Shown: positions 36,539 to 47,256 of the stretch, in pieces
Layout: each line of letters starts with the position of its first letter
How positions within the stretch are numbered: position 1 is the first letter of the stretch
Origin: Eubacterium sp. OM08-24
Lineage (GTDB): Bacteria > Bacillota > Clostridia > Oscillospirales > Acutalibacteraceae
Length of the DNA: 64,000 bases
Reading direction: 5' to 3'
NCBI RefSeq assembly: GCF_003438075.1
Contig: NZ_QSTA01000001.1
Coordinates: forward strand, 310,001 to 374,000
Notes under the pieces: generated by a model
Databases searched by the model: none
The model's input: the letters and a program-made list of their open reading frames with translations, nothing else
Told to the model about the DNA's origin: nothing
Made by a program: the position numbers and the translations under genes

Positions 36539-37894
36539 TTATTCCAATTCGTTTTTATGTGATTTATCAGACACATTTAAATAATCTTCGATACTCTGAC
36601 GGGCAAACTCAAGTTCTTTTAATTCGCTAACTGTTTGTTTGTACTGCTCGTTTAATTCTTTTATATCTTCAATCAAGTGTTTCCTTTCGTTTGTTAGTTT
36701 TTCAATTCTCGGCAATGTTTTGTCAGGATACAAATTTAATAATTTATTAACGGCATCATCGTACTTTTGTAGTGCGGTGATGTTTTCTTTTTTATAACGG
36801 CTCGGATTTTTTGAATTTTGCAAACCTGTATGAACAGCTTTGTATTTTTCGTATGTGTTAATGAGTTTTATTACATCTCCGATTTCATCAACTTGCCGTT
36901 GTTTCTTGTTAAGCTGCGATACAAGCATCATTCTTTCGTTGTATTTTTGAGTAGAACTGTTTTCAATATCCTCCTGATTGCTGATATTGTGCGTAGTCAA
37001 AAAATTTATAAGTCTTGATGCTTCTTTCATATTTTGCAATTCAGCCCAATGCAACAATCCTTTAGATGTTTGAATTTTATTAGTGTCTATAATATTTGTC
37101 TTATAAGTTTTTCCTGAAATGCCTTTTTTAAGAAACTGATATTGTTCAATCCTTTTTCGTATTTGTGGTTCGTCATAAAACCAACCGAGAGTTCGACCTC
37201 TTGAAAATCTTTCTTGTCCTTCAAGGCGAAACTTAATTTTCACAACATTATTTGGGGTATATACACACTCAACTTTTTTGCTTTTGATTAGTGTCAGAAA
37301 TTCGTCAAAGTTTGTACATTGCATTATTGTTTCATCAATAATATATCTGAGTTTAGACTTCCAACTCGTGCCTAAATAATCCTGTTGCCACTCGTAGTAG
37401 CACTTACCTTTATTTTTAGAATTTTCAATTACAGACAAATTATTTTCTCGACACAAATCATCGTTAATATTTCTTAACTTTTCCCAAACTTTGCCACCTC
37501 GGTTTTTTTGATATTCAAAACTTCGGAAATTCACAAAATCAATATTATTAAAGATAATATGATTATGTATATGAGCTTTATCAATATGTGTAGATACAAT
37601 ATATTGATAGTTATTATCAAGCAATCGTTCTGCAGTTTTAACTCCTATTTCTAATGCTTGTTCCGGTGTGATTTCTCCGATTTTGAATGATTGTTTTATA
37701 TGTTGTGCAAGGACAGATCCTTTTCCTGTTCCTAATGCTCTGATATCTAAAAATTCACGCTCTGCTGTTTTACCGTCTGCAGTACATCCAAATGTATGCA
37801 CTAATCGTCCATTGTCTGTTTTTTCAGGATTTAGTATATAGTCTATTGCTACAGCGAGAGAAGTTTTGATTGCACCGATTTTAGTGACTGCCAT
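36539..37894 (-). CDS. Relaxase of the ICE (MOBP type)
   Basis: The protein has 451 residues. The N-terminal relaxase domain has the metal-binding triad motif H108-I-H110-N-H112 (with H103 upstream) and a candidate tyrosine in AIDYIL near residue 19. A helical, coiled-coil-rich C-terminal half follows (about 290-440). It nicks the ICE at oriT and leads the strand through the secretion channel. It overlaps mobC by 46 bases. Confidence 0.9.
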   Translation of the reverse strand: MAVTKIGAIKTSLAVAIDYILNPEKTDNGRLVHTFGCTADGKTAEREFLDIRALGTGKGSVLAQHIKQSFKIGEITPEQALEIGVKTAERLLDNNYQYIVSTHIDKAHIHNHIIFNNIDFVNFRSFEYQKNRGGKVWEKLRNINDDLCRENNLSVIENSKNKGKCYYEWQQDYLGTSWKSKLRYIIDETIMQCTNFDEFLTLIKSKKVECVYTPNNVVKIKFRLEGQERFSRGRTLGWFYDEPQIRKRIEQYQFLKKGISGKTYKTNIIDTNKIQTSKGLLHWAELQNMKEASRLINFLTTHNISNQEDIENSSTQKYNERMMLVSQLNKKQRQVDEIGDVIKLINTYEKYKAVHTGLQNSKNPSRYKKENITALQKYDDAVNKLLNLYPDKTLPRIEKLTNERKHLIEDIKELNEQYKQTVSELKELEFARQSIEDYLNVSDKSHKNELE

Positions 37895-38205
37895 ATATTT
37901 TCCGATACTTCCTTTATATATTTAATGTCATCATCGTAATAGCGATTTGTCGCATTTACTCTTTTGGCAATTTGATTTATATTAGCACCGATATTAATTA
38001 ATGATTTATTAAGCTGTGCAATTTCTTTTAAATCTAAATTAATTATTAGTCCGTTCATTGCCATTTTTCGAGTATAAGAACTTATAGAAATTTCTCTTGT
38101 TAATGACATTCTATTTTCGATAATTTCAAATTCTTGTGGTGATACTCTGAACTTGATAATTATATTTTTATTTTTGCCATTGTCTTTTATATTTCTATCT
38201 TTCAT
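37849..38205 (-). CDS. mobC: MobC-like relaxosome accessory protein
   Basis: The protein has 118 residues. A basic N-terminus and ribbon-helix-helix-like start (IIIKFRVSPQEFEII) precede the MobC signature region LNKSLINIGANINQIAKRVN (about 74-93). It helps the relaxase bind oriT. Upstream lie the candidate oriT repeats and regulatory box B. Confidence 0.88.
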   Translation of the reverse strand: MKDRNIKDNGKNKNIIIKFRVSPQEFEIIENRMSLTREISISSYTRKMAMNGLIINLDLKEIAQLNKSLINIGANINQIAKRVNATNRYYDDDIKYIKEVSENIWQSLKSVQSKLLSL

Positions 38206-38345
38206 AAGATAAGCCTTTCGTAAAATAAGTATTTAGGGGTTTTAGGGGATTTGCCCTTAACAAGCATTTTTCGGAGCTTAAAGCGGAGAAAAAATTAGGA
38301 TTTGTGTCCACACAAAGCAGTGCTTGCTATTTTAGTGAAAAGGGA
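38206..38345. other. Candidate ICE oriT region
   Basis: This non-coding DNA upstream of mobC holds TTTGTGT-CC-ACACAAA (38301-38316), directly followed by AAGCA-G-TGCTT (38315-38325). Adjacent short inverted repeats next to mobC-relaxase genes are typical of MOBP oriT sites. The nick site was not identified. Confidence 0.45.
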
Positions 38346-38363
38346 TATTTGAAATAATCTGTA

Positions 38364-38402
38364 CTCCCTATATATAATCCGCAAAAAAACGCATTTTGCA
38401 CC
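38364..38402 (-). promoter_or_regulatory. Box B: regulatory box upstream of the mob operon
   Basis: On the minus strand this reads GGTGCAAAA-N10-TGCGGA-N4-ATATAGGG, with the same spacing as boxes A (13336) and C (38996). It points towards mobC. The remaining DNA up to 38527 is AT-rich, with a TATAAT at about 38475-38480 that may serve the sigma-like gene. Nothing else was recognised there. Confidence 0.65.
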
Positions 38403-38527
38403 TAATTTTGATAAAAATTTTTAAAAATATATATTTTTGTAATTTTTATATTGTTATATGGCAAATATTGTGATATTATAATGTCATCGATGTTGTCTGT
38501 TAATCGTTATTGGAACGGAGAGTTTTA

Positions 38528-38956
38528 ATGACGAATAACAGTAATAATGCTGATGATAAGCAATTAATTTTGCTGAAAGCATACAAAAGACAAACTGCAA
38601 GGCAAGAAAAATATTTGCTTTTTGAAAAAGATTACAGAAGCAATAAATGCAGAAGTATTTTATCTCTTGATGATATAAACGATAAAAATATAAATCAAGT
38701 TGATAATAGTGCAGATATTAATAGCGTTATAAACAAAAATAATCTGCACAAAGCACTAATGACTGCATTGCAAGAGTTATCAGTAATCGAAAGGCAAATA
38801 ATAGATGAGTGCTTCTTTTATGAGGATGTAAAGCGAAAAACTTATCAAGAACTCGGCAAGAAGCACAACATATCCAGGCAAGTCTATGTACGCAAGCTCA
38901 ACAGAACTTTAAGCAAATTAAGACAACTTATTGAGCAACATTTTGACGAATTTTAA
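38528..38956 (+). CDS. Sigma-70 region 4-like regulator
   Basis: The protein has 142 residues. The C-terminal half (about 75-138) has the sigma region 4 layout: LSVIERQIIDECF, YQELGKKHNISRQVYVRKLNRTLSKLR, a helix-turn-helix. The N-terminal half is polar and lacks an evident region 2. The start is ATG 38528 after CGGAGAG. Boxes B and C flank it and one copy lies at the pilus operon, so it may read those boxes. That link is inferred from position. Confidence 0.7.
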   Translation: MTNNSNNADDKQLILLKAYKRQTARQEKYLLFEKDYRSNKCRSILSLDDINDKNINQVDNSADINSVINKNNLHKALMTALQELSVIERQIIDECFFYEDVKRKTYQELGKKHNISRQVYVRKLNRTLSKLRQLIEQHFDEF

Positions 38957-38995
38957 AATAAAATCAAAGATAATTTATTTTTTTACAAAAAAAGA

Positions 38996-39034
38996 GGTGC
39001 AAAAACCTAAAAAATGCGGAACATATATAGAGGA
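38996..39034 (+). promoter_or_regulatory. Box C: regulatory box upstream of the ICE recombinase
   Basis: GGTGCAAAA-N10-TGCGGA-N4-ATATAGAGG, spaced as in boxes A and B. An inverted partial copy (TGCGGATAATATACAGAG on the minus strand, 39060-39043) makes a dyad centred near 39037, which the other boxes lack. Confidence 0.65.
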
Positions 39035-39073
39035 CTTGGCTTCTCTGTATATTATCCGCAACTCTTGCAATGA

Positions 39074-40675
<1,602 letters not shown>

Positions 40676-40690
40676 AAGTTGTACCTCAAT

Positions 40691-42193
40691 TCATCTATCC
40701 ATATTTATAAATTTTGAGGAAACCGCAGAAGGCAGGAATTCTTTACCAAGGCAGTTAGCACAGTGTCCACAGTTATGAGCAGTTTTATCATCTAAACAAG
40801 AAACGATATATCGACTGAAACATTCCTGTGTACTTACAAGACATTTCATCTGTTCCACTTCTTGCCTGCGTATAGCGGTTACCATTTCATAATGCTCTCT
40901 ATCATATACAAATTTTTTAGGGGTCAAATAGTAATAACTTTTATCTTTTCTGATAAAGCCATCATTTTGAAGAAAAGATAACGCTTTTTTTATCCTTGTA
41001 TTTCGTATATTCAATGTTGAGATAATTTCGTTTTCTTTAACTCCGTCATTACTTCCTATGTATTGCATAATACTTTCAGTTTCCTGCTCGGTAGGAAAAG
41101 CCGTATTAATAAAATAATTCAAAATTTCCTCATCTTCTTTTCCGTACATAAGGAAAATATATGCCCTGTCAAGGTTACGTCCCGCACGTCCAATTTGCTG
41201 ATAATAAGAAACGATATTTGACGGCATTTGATAATGGATAACAAACGCAATATCGCCCTTATCATATCCCATTCCCAGTTTAATTGTCGCAACGATTACC
41301 TTTAATTTGTTGTTTCTGAAATTCTCCTCTATTTCTCGGTCAATGCTGTTACCGTCTTCACCGGCTCGTGAATAATACGCTGCAGCAGATATACCATTCT
41401 TTATCAGAAAATCTGCCAGATAGTCGCAATCTCTTTGTGTGAGGCAGTAAATAATTCCGCTTCCGTCAAGTTTCAGTATATTTTCTAAAATCCATGCATA
41501 GCGTTCAATTCTATCAGGTTTATTGAGAACCTGTATATATAGTGATTCTCTCGTTAAGGGTCCTCTGGAAACGAAAACATTGTTACCAAGCTGACTCCGA
41601 AGATCAGTCACCACACGATCGTTTGCAGTTGCAGTTGTTGCAAGTATCGGAACATTAGGAGGAAGCTGTTGGATGATTGTTTTAAGTTTGCCGTATTCCA
41701 AACGAAAATCATGACCCCAGTCTGAAATACAGTGTGCTTCATCAATTACAAATAATCCGATTCGGATATTTTTCAATCGCTTCTGAACATCATCACTGAA
41801 AAGCGTTTCCGGCGTTACCAGGATTAAATCTAACTCATCTTGCTCCAGAGAAGCCAGAATATCTTCTCGTCTGTCTTTTACAGTGCTGTTCAAAATATCA
41901 CACCGAAGCCCCATTTTTTGGGCAGCATCGATCTGATTTTCCATCAAAACCAGCAATGGACTTACAACCATTGTAACACCACGCTTCTGTTCTCTAATAA
42001 GTTTTGTGCACACAAAATACACAAGACTTTTTCCCCATCCGGTTCTCTGAACAACAAGGGTACGGTTGTGGGTCAGTGTTGCCTCAATAGCTTCGTATTG
42101 TCCATCTCGGAAAGAAGCGTCGGGACCGTAGATTGCTTTGATTATCTCTGTTGATTTTGCATAAATATCCGGGTTGTAATGTATCTCTTGCAT
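40691..42193 (-). CDS. RecQ-family DNA helicase, probably cut short by the ICE
   Basis: The protein has 500 residues. It has a Q-motif-like start (FRDGQYEAI), Walker A RTGWGKSL, DEAHCISDWGHDFR, a C-terminal helicase lobe with QQIGRAGR, and a zinc knuckle (C-x18-C-x2-C, about 465-485). It ends abruptly after SSKFINMDR, 15 bases from the ICE recombinase stop. Related Firmicutes proteins often continue with a phosphoribosyltransferase-like domain, so an ICE insertion that removed the 3' part is likely. The helicase core is intact. Confidence 0.85.
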   Translation of the reverse strand: MQEIHYNPDIYAKSTEIIKAIYGPDASFRDGQYEAIEATLTHNRTLVVQRTGWGKSLVYFVCTKLIREQKRGVTMVVSPLLVLMENQIDAAQKMGLRCDILNSTVKDRREDILASLEQDELDLILVTPETLFSDDVQKRLKNIRIGLFVIDEAHCISDWGHDFRLEYGKLKTIIQQLPPNVPILATTATANDRVVTDLRSQLGNNVFVSRGPLTRESLYIQVLNKPDRIERYAWILENILKLDGSGIIYCLTQRDCDYLADFLIKNGISAAAYYSRAGEDGNSIDREIEENFRNNKLKVIVATIKLGMGYDKGDIAFVIHYQMPSNIVSYYQQIGRAGRNLDRAYIFLMYGKEDEEILNYFINTAFPTEQETESIMQYIGSNDGVKENEIISTLNIRNTRIKKALSFLQNDGFIRKDKSYYYLTPKKFVYDREHYEMVTAIRRQEVEQMKCLVSTQECFSRYIVSCLDDKTAHNCGHCANCLGKEFLPSAVSSKFINMDR

Positions 42194-42263
42194 CGTATAT
42201 ACCTCTAAATCATTTTGTGTTTGCTTATTCTTTTCTAGTTATGCGTTGAAAATTATAAATTTT

Positions 42264-42292
42264 ATTATAACTCTATTTTCGTGCGTTTTCAA
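42264..42292 (-). promoter_or_regulatory. Promoter of the recQ-like gene
   Basis: On the minus strand, TTGAAA (42292-42287) and TATAAT (42269-42264) are 17 bases apart, 71 bases ahead of the ATG. The rest of the 42194-42525 gap shows no further gene. It is AT-rich with scattered TTGTCAA-like words. Confidence 0.7.
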
Positions 42293-42525
42293 GATTTTCA
42301 TTGTACATACCACGGAAACTAACGCAGAATAAGTAAAAAGAAGCCAACAGTGTTGTCATAATTGTGTGAAAAATAAGAGTAATGCCGTAAAACAGTATGA
42401 ATGATTGAAAAATATTCGCTCTAATTCTTTGTCAATATTCGGAATCAATTTCAAAATTTCGTGTCCAAATATACATTATAAGCCGTCCCATTGTCAAAAG
42501 ATTATGTTAGACTATATTGTAAAAG

Positions 42526-44760
42526 TTAATTATAATTTCTCCTAAGCATATTAAATCTATTATCTATCATATGTAAACATAACAATGTAATTTTAAAGGC
42601 AAAATCTATTTCATTTGATTTTATATAGTTTTTACCATGTATACACTCATTTCTAATATTCAAACCATTTTCTCCGTACATACAAAAGTATATGAAAAAG
42701 AAATCTGACGCATTAATTAAGTCGTCTGTTACTTTGTAAATGTTAGTAATAATTTCAGTAAGAACAGATGTAGGACTTTTTAGTTTATTACAATTTCCGC
42801 TTTTTATATTTACAGGAACAATTCCACATATTTCTCCATAATCTCTTATTCGGTTTTCTAATAATGGAAAAAGTTGAGTTAAATGTGCCAGAGTAGGATT
42901 GGAAGAAAAACTGAGCAAATTATATTCTGAATTTTTATCTTTTATATTTTTATAAATTATTTCATGATTGGTAAAAAAATATATTTCAGCTCTCAAAAGA
43001 GCTTTTGATGTTCTATATATGCTTTTCAAGTATACATCAGAAGAGAAAACATTTAAAAACTTATGATAATTATCGTCTATAATTTTTCGGATTATTTCTT
43101 CATATATTTTGTCAACATTATGATCATTATCTAATATTAAATCATCCGGCTTTGGGAAATCTTCTGCAACTATAATATTTGAGCATAGAGCAGAGAAAGG
43201 ATTATTTGAAATAGTTTGCATACCTTCAATCATTTTGCCTTTGCTGAGATTGAAAATATTTGCGGCGAAGCCAATAGGTTTATCAATAATTTGATCATTA
43301 TGCTTTTTAATAGCCTCATCAGAAACAGTCATTTTTTGTTTAAATGAAGTTAGTACGCCGACGGATTTTCTATAGTATTCATCTGTCCATAAACATCTTA
43401 CTCTTATTATTTCATATCTAATCTCGTTTGCAACAATATTCTTATTGTTTATTATTCTAGTCAGAAATTGAAAATACTGTAAAAATAAACTTGGAAGAAG
43501 ATTATATTCATATTTTTCCAAGACAGAATCAAATTTATCATATATTACATCCGCAATAGATTTATCAATTTTATGCAATATATATTCATCCTCTATATAT
43601 TGAGTAAAAGAAACAAAGTCATTGATTTCATTAATTTTAAATAATTTTTCATTAATTATTTTATTTATGTCTTCTTTTTTATTTTTGTTTCGTAATATGC
43701 CTTTTTTATCAAAATATAGTAAGACGTTATTAGCATTTACATATTCAATAGCTTTTGATAAATTAATGTAACATTCTTTACTAATAATAGATTGGACTTT
43801 GCTATCGTTTAAGAAAGAAATAATAAACTCTAAGCTTGAACAATAATAATCTCTTTCTTTATCGCTTTTTAGATTTTGATAATATTCAAATAATAACCTA
43901 AAATGTATTTCGATAGTTGATTGCGACGGAATAGCTTTATGAAGTGCATATTCTATAGATTCAATAATAAAATCTGTGACTTCATTTTTAAAATACGCTT
44001 TCATATTATGCAAAATTTCACTATTCCACAATGAAAAGTCAGGGAAATCTTTTTCACCTATGCTCGAATGAGCTTTTAGTTTACCAGATTCGTATTTTGT
44101 TGAAATCATTTCATTTATATATCGTTCTTGCCAAGTATTATATTTAGACAAAGGCTTGAAATGATATGAAAAGCAATTTGCGTTATATAGTTCGTCGTAA
44201 TGTTCTGCAACAAAATTTTTATTTTCAGCGAAAATATAATTAATATTATCATTGAACACACTAAGGGGTTCATTCATATCTATTTCTATTTTATCAATTA
44301 ATCTGTAAATAGTTACTTTTTCATCGTAGAATACATTAATACTTTCTTTTTGGAAAATATTACGAAGTAAAAAGATATCTTGATACATAAGATATTTTTC
44401 ACTTTTACCAACACTATATATTTTTCCACAGTATATTAGCATTTTAAATATTTGGAAAAAGTCATTCTGGCAAATAAAATCATCTAAAGAAATATTTCCG
44501 TTATAAAAAAGTGCAAGATTATCTAAATCCTTTAGCCAGGAAGCAGTAATTCCAAGATCCTCATAATAATACTCACGGATTTTGGTTAGATATATAAATA
44601 AATCATTTATTTCAAAATGTTTATTAAAAAAATCCTGAAAATCGCTGACAGTAAAATCAACTTCTTGTTTTTCAACATAATCAATAAACCAAGCCCATTG
44701 GTTGGATTTTGATAAAATATTATCCATGATTTTTACCGTTAATTCGTGTTCAAAATACAC
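42526..44760 (-). CDS. Large protein with C-terminal HEPN-type R-x4-H motif
   Basis: The protein has 744 residues and is almost wholly helical, with no N-terminal motif recognised. Near the C-terminus NIRNECIHG gives R703-x4-H708, the catalytic signature of HEPN ribonucleases, followed by a hydrophobic helix (FAFKITLLCLHMID), as in DUF4209-like ends. HEPN proteins of this size are frequent in phage defence. The start is GTG 44760 with GAGGTG upstream, only 11 bases after the broken acyltransferase-like gene. Very AT-rich, suggesting recent transfer. Confidence 0.6.
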   Translation of the reverse strand: MYFEHELTVKIMDNILSKSNQWAWFIDYVEKQEVDFTVSDFQDFFNKHFEINDLFIYLTKIREYYYEDLGITASWLKDLDNLALFYNGNISLDDFICQNDFFQIFKMLIYCGKIYSVGKSEKYLMYQDIFLLRNIFQKESINVFYDEKVTIYRLIDKIEIDMNEPLSVFNDNINYIFAENKNFVAEHYDELYNANCFSYHFKPLSKYNTWQERYINEMISTKYESGKLKAHSSIGEKDFPDFSLWNSEILHNMKAYFKNEVTDFIIESIEYALHKAIPSQSTIEIHFRLLFEYYQNLKSDKERDYYCSSLEFIISFLNDSKVQSIISKECYINLSKAIEYVNANNVLLYFDKKGILRNKNKKEDINKIINEKLFKINEINDFVSFTQYIEDEYILHKIDKSIADVIYDKFDSVLEKYEYNLLPSLFLQYFQFLTRIINNKNIVANEIRYEIIRVRCLWTDEYYRKSVGVLTSFKQKMTVSDEAIKKHNDQIIDKPIGFAANIFNLSKGKMIEGMQTISNNPFSALCSNIIVAEDFPKPDDLILDNDHNVDKIYEEIIRKIIDDNYHKFLNVFSSDVYLKSIYRTSKALLRAEIYFFTNHEIIYKNIKDKNSEYNLLSFSSNPTLAHLTQLFPLLENRIRDYGEICGIVPVNIKSGNCNKLKSPTSVLTEIITNIYKVTDDLINASDFFFIYFCMYGENGLNIRNECIHGKNYIKSNEIDFAFKITLLCLHMIDNRFNMLRRNYN

Positions 44761-44771
44761 AGCAATTCACC

Positions 44772-45581
44772 TCAAAAATATTTCAATCTTCCGTAAGCAT
44801 TGTAGATAACTCCACCCGATAGAAGATGTATTTTCATATTTCTTTGCAAAGCTGTGTTTTCGGGTAAAGCACTATAATCAGTTGATTCTGTGTTATACAA
44901 CCACTCAATAAAATCAGTTCCAATTTCACCCTCGTCAAAAATTTCAAATCTATTTTGAAAACTGATTATATTGGAATTTTATCTTATCATATCTTTAAGT
45001 TGACTATCCAAAAGCCAAGAGTGACAACGGTATTCTGCATTTGCTAAGTCAGGATAATATTCAGTAAAAAATTTTTTAGCTTTCATTAAAGATTTATCAA
45101 CAGCACACGGAGAAAAATCAGCGTCAGAGGGAATATGAATACCGATTACAATTTTATCATCAATATGCTTCTTCTCATATTCCAATTCATCGATTCTAAA
45201 CAAATGACATCCAGCTTGGCGAGCAGTCCACCAATACCTGTCAAAATAAAGTCTGCCTGTCATTTTGTAAGTTTCATTGATAAAGCGAGTATAGCATTTC
45301 ATTGTATCAAAATAAATTTTATCGCTGATACCCTTTGTTTTATAAATTTCATAAGCATCAGCTGATGCTTTCAGCATACAGGCAAGTATCTTGATATTAT
45401 CTTTATCATCACCGAGAATAGATTGAAGTTCTAACCAAGCTTCATTCATCTTTTCGTAGATAAGAAAAAACTTTAGCTGTTTATCTATTGTGTCAAAATC
45501 AAAGTTATCGGCAAATTCAAGCACACGAGTTTTAATTTCAGGTTGCAATTTGATTTTGTTGGAAAGCGTTAAAATATCCAT
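44772..45581 (-). pseudogene. Acyltransferase-like (DUF5596-type) gene broken by one in-frame stop
   Basis: The reading frame from ATG 45581 runs to residue 200, ending KDMIR, at TAA 44981-44979. It then continues in the same frame, with no shift, for about 68 more codons (FQNRFEIFDEGEIGTDF onward) to TGA 44774-44772. The joined length (about 270) and the content of both parts look like one protein. I recall it as the acyltransferase-domain/DUF5596 group, unverified. A single substitution creating TAA is the simplest explanation; a sequencing error is possible. Confidence 0.75.
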
Positions 45582-45721
45582 AAGTCTTTCACCATATATC
45601 CGTAGGAAAACAGAAAAAATCATATTTTTCGTTCCATTGTGGACAAATCAATAATGTCTCGTTTGGATTAACTTCAAATGTGTATCACCAATAGAATAAA
45701 AATACCTATGTAGTTTTCGTA

Positions 45722-46348
45722 TCATAAAATATCCTCTAAATCACATAACTCGTTTAAGTTGCTGACAGTGTAGTTCGGTTGTTCTTCTTGTGTCATAGGC
45801 GTAGCAAGTCCGCCTAATCCTTGCTTAATCCATACAGTTTTCATTCCGATTTTATTGGCAGGAACAATATCATTGTCGAGCCTGTCACCGACCATTACCG
45901 CTTCTTCTGCCTTGCAATCAGCTTTACTTAGAGCAATTTCAAAGATACGCAAATCAGGCTTTGCTACACCCTCCTCGGCTGAAGCTACAACAAGGTTTAT
46001 GTATTTAAGCAAGCCGATTTTTTCTAACCGTTCTTCACTGCCAAAGACCTGATTGGCAATAATTCCGATTTTATATTTCTTGCTTAATTTTCTTAAACAT
46101 TCTTCCGCTTCAGGATATACAAATTCGTCATCACTGTTCCAAGGAGCCATAGTTAAGCCGTAATATTCAAGTGCCTTATGGTAGCCTTTTTGATTGTATT
46201 TTGAAATCTCAACCATTTTGCTGTAAAAATCATCATAACTAACATTTGTATTTGCTATGGTCTTTTCAACTCTTTTTCGGAAAGCAACACTTTCGTCAAC
46301 AAGTGTTGAACCTATATCAAAGAAAATCCATTTAATGTTTTTGATCAT
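45722..46348 (-). CDS. HAD-superfamily hydrolase
   Basis: The protein has 208 residues. The nucleophile motif is FFDIGST (D11; the usual second Asp is Gly). IIANQ provides motif II, K129-region KPDLRIF motif III, and VGDRLDNDI motif IV. The cap layout is that of HAD-IA phosphatases acting on small phosphorylated molecules. The replaced acid/base Asp may lower phosphatase activity. The substrate is unknown. Confidence 0.82.
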   Translation of the reverse strand: MIKNIKWIFFDIGSTLVDESVAFRKRVEKTIANTNVSYDDFYSKMVEISKYNQKGYHKALEYYGLTMAPWNSDDEFVYPEAEECLRKLSKKYKIGIIANQVFGSEERLEKIGLLKYINLVVASAEEGVAKPDLRIFEIALSKADCKAEEAVMVGDRLDNDIVPANKIGMKTVWIKQGLGGLATPMTQEEQPNYTVSNLNELCDLEDIL

Positions 46349-46385
46349 ATTATCACCAAATTCAACTTATATTCTAAACATCGTA

Positions 46386-47006
46386 TCAATTCATTATAAC
46401 GAAATAATTTCCTCTAGTAATTACATCTCCTATACCGTAGGGTAAATTTTTTAGAATAGCTCCTTTAATTAACTCAATAGCATTATCTTTACGTAAAGCC
46501 ACATGTATTTCGCTTAATGTACTTTTACTTTCAAAAAGTCTTGATAATTGTTGAAAGAAAGCGGATACGGATTTGATTGCTCCATCTCTTAGCATATCGT
46601 CTAAGTAAAATATTAAAATCTTCTGAAAATATATTTTTCCGTCGATTAAAGGCAATAGTATTAGTTCGCTCTCCCCTGAATAAACCCATTTTGTTTTTCT
46701 TTCAAGTTTTCTCGTGAATTTCACAAATTCTTCGTTACTAAAGTACCATTCTGTTCCATCAATTTTTGCGACAGTTTCCTTATCAGGATAATTCTCACCC
46801 CAATACGAGCCGAATCATGGAAGATAAAAATTAACATTTCTGCCGGTTAAATGATGGTAATAATTCAAGCTATTCAATATGCTTTGTCCGGACTCCAAAT
46901 CCGGACGCATAATAAAAACACCTATATAATCGTTCCTTAGACCCCTTTCAATATAATTACTATTTATCTTTTTTATCATTTCCTCGTAAGTTAAAGCGTT
47001 AATCAT
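46386..47006 (-). pseudogene. Unknown gene broken by one in-frame TGA
   Basis: Two pieces in the same frame, 47006-46818 (NFYLP end) and 46814-46386 (FGSYWGENYPDK onward), are separated only by TGA at 46817-46815. Read through, they give one protein of about 206 residues with NFYLP-x-FGSYW, where a Gly codon GGA could have become TGA. GGGAGG precedes the ATG. The family resembles a common Firmicutes hypothetical protein; no function known. Confidence 0.7.
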
Positions 47007-47025
47007 AATGCCTCCCTAAGTTTTG

Positions 47026-47145
47026 CTAAAAATATTTATCAAAATGGTAATACTCTGAACGAATTATATTGCAAACTCGCTCATAAGGTAATAGTAAAAT
47101 AAACGCAATTGTATCCATTTGGTTAATGGTTCCTCGTAAGTCCAT
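47026..47145 (-). CDS. Thirty-nine-residue ORF, unknown
   Basis: ATG 47145 has AAAGGT 8 bases upstream. The frame ends at TAG 47026, 19 bases ahead of the next gene. It encodes a mixed hydrophobic/basic peptide with an RVCNIIRSEYYHF end. It could be a real small gene or the remnant of a longer one. The rest of 47146-47256 shows nothing clear. Confidence 0.3.
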   Translation of the reverse strand: MDLRGTINQMDTIAFILLLPYERVCNIIRSEYYHFDKYF

Positions 47146-47256
47146 AATCAGTTACCTTTTGCAATATCATAAACTCCTTTGTAATGATGTACTCTGATTG
47201 ATATAAATACAAAATCTCTCAAATCATAAGCACTTCGCTTGATTTATTAATATTGT

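Noticed and set aside
38364..39034. Invertible segment flanked by boxes B and C
   Set aside because: The boxes are inverted relative to each other, but similarity is limited to spaced words and a third copy lies far away in front of an operon. Promoter or operator boxes explain all three better than inversion sites.
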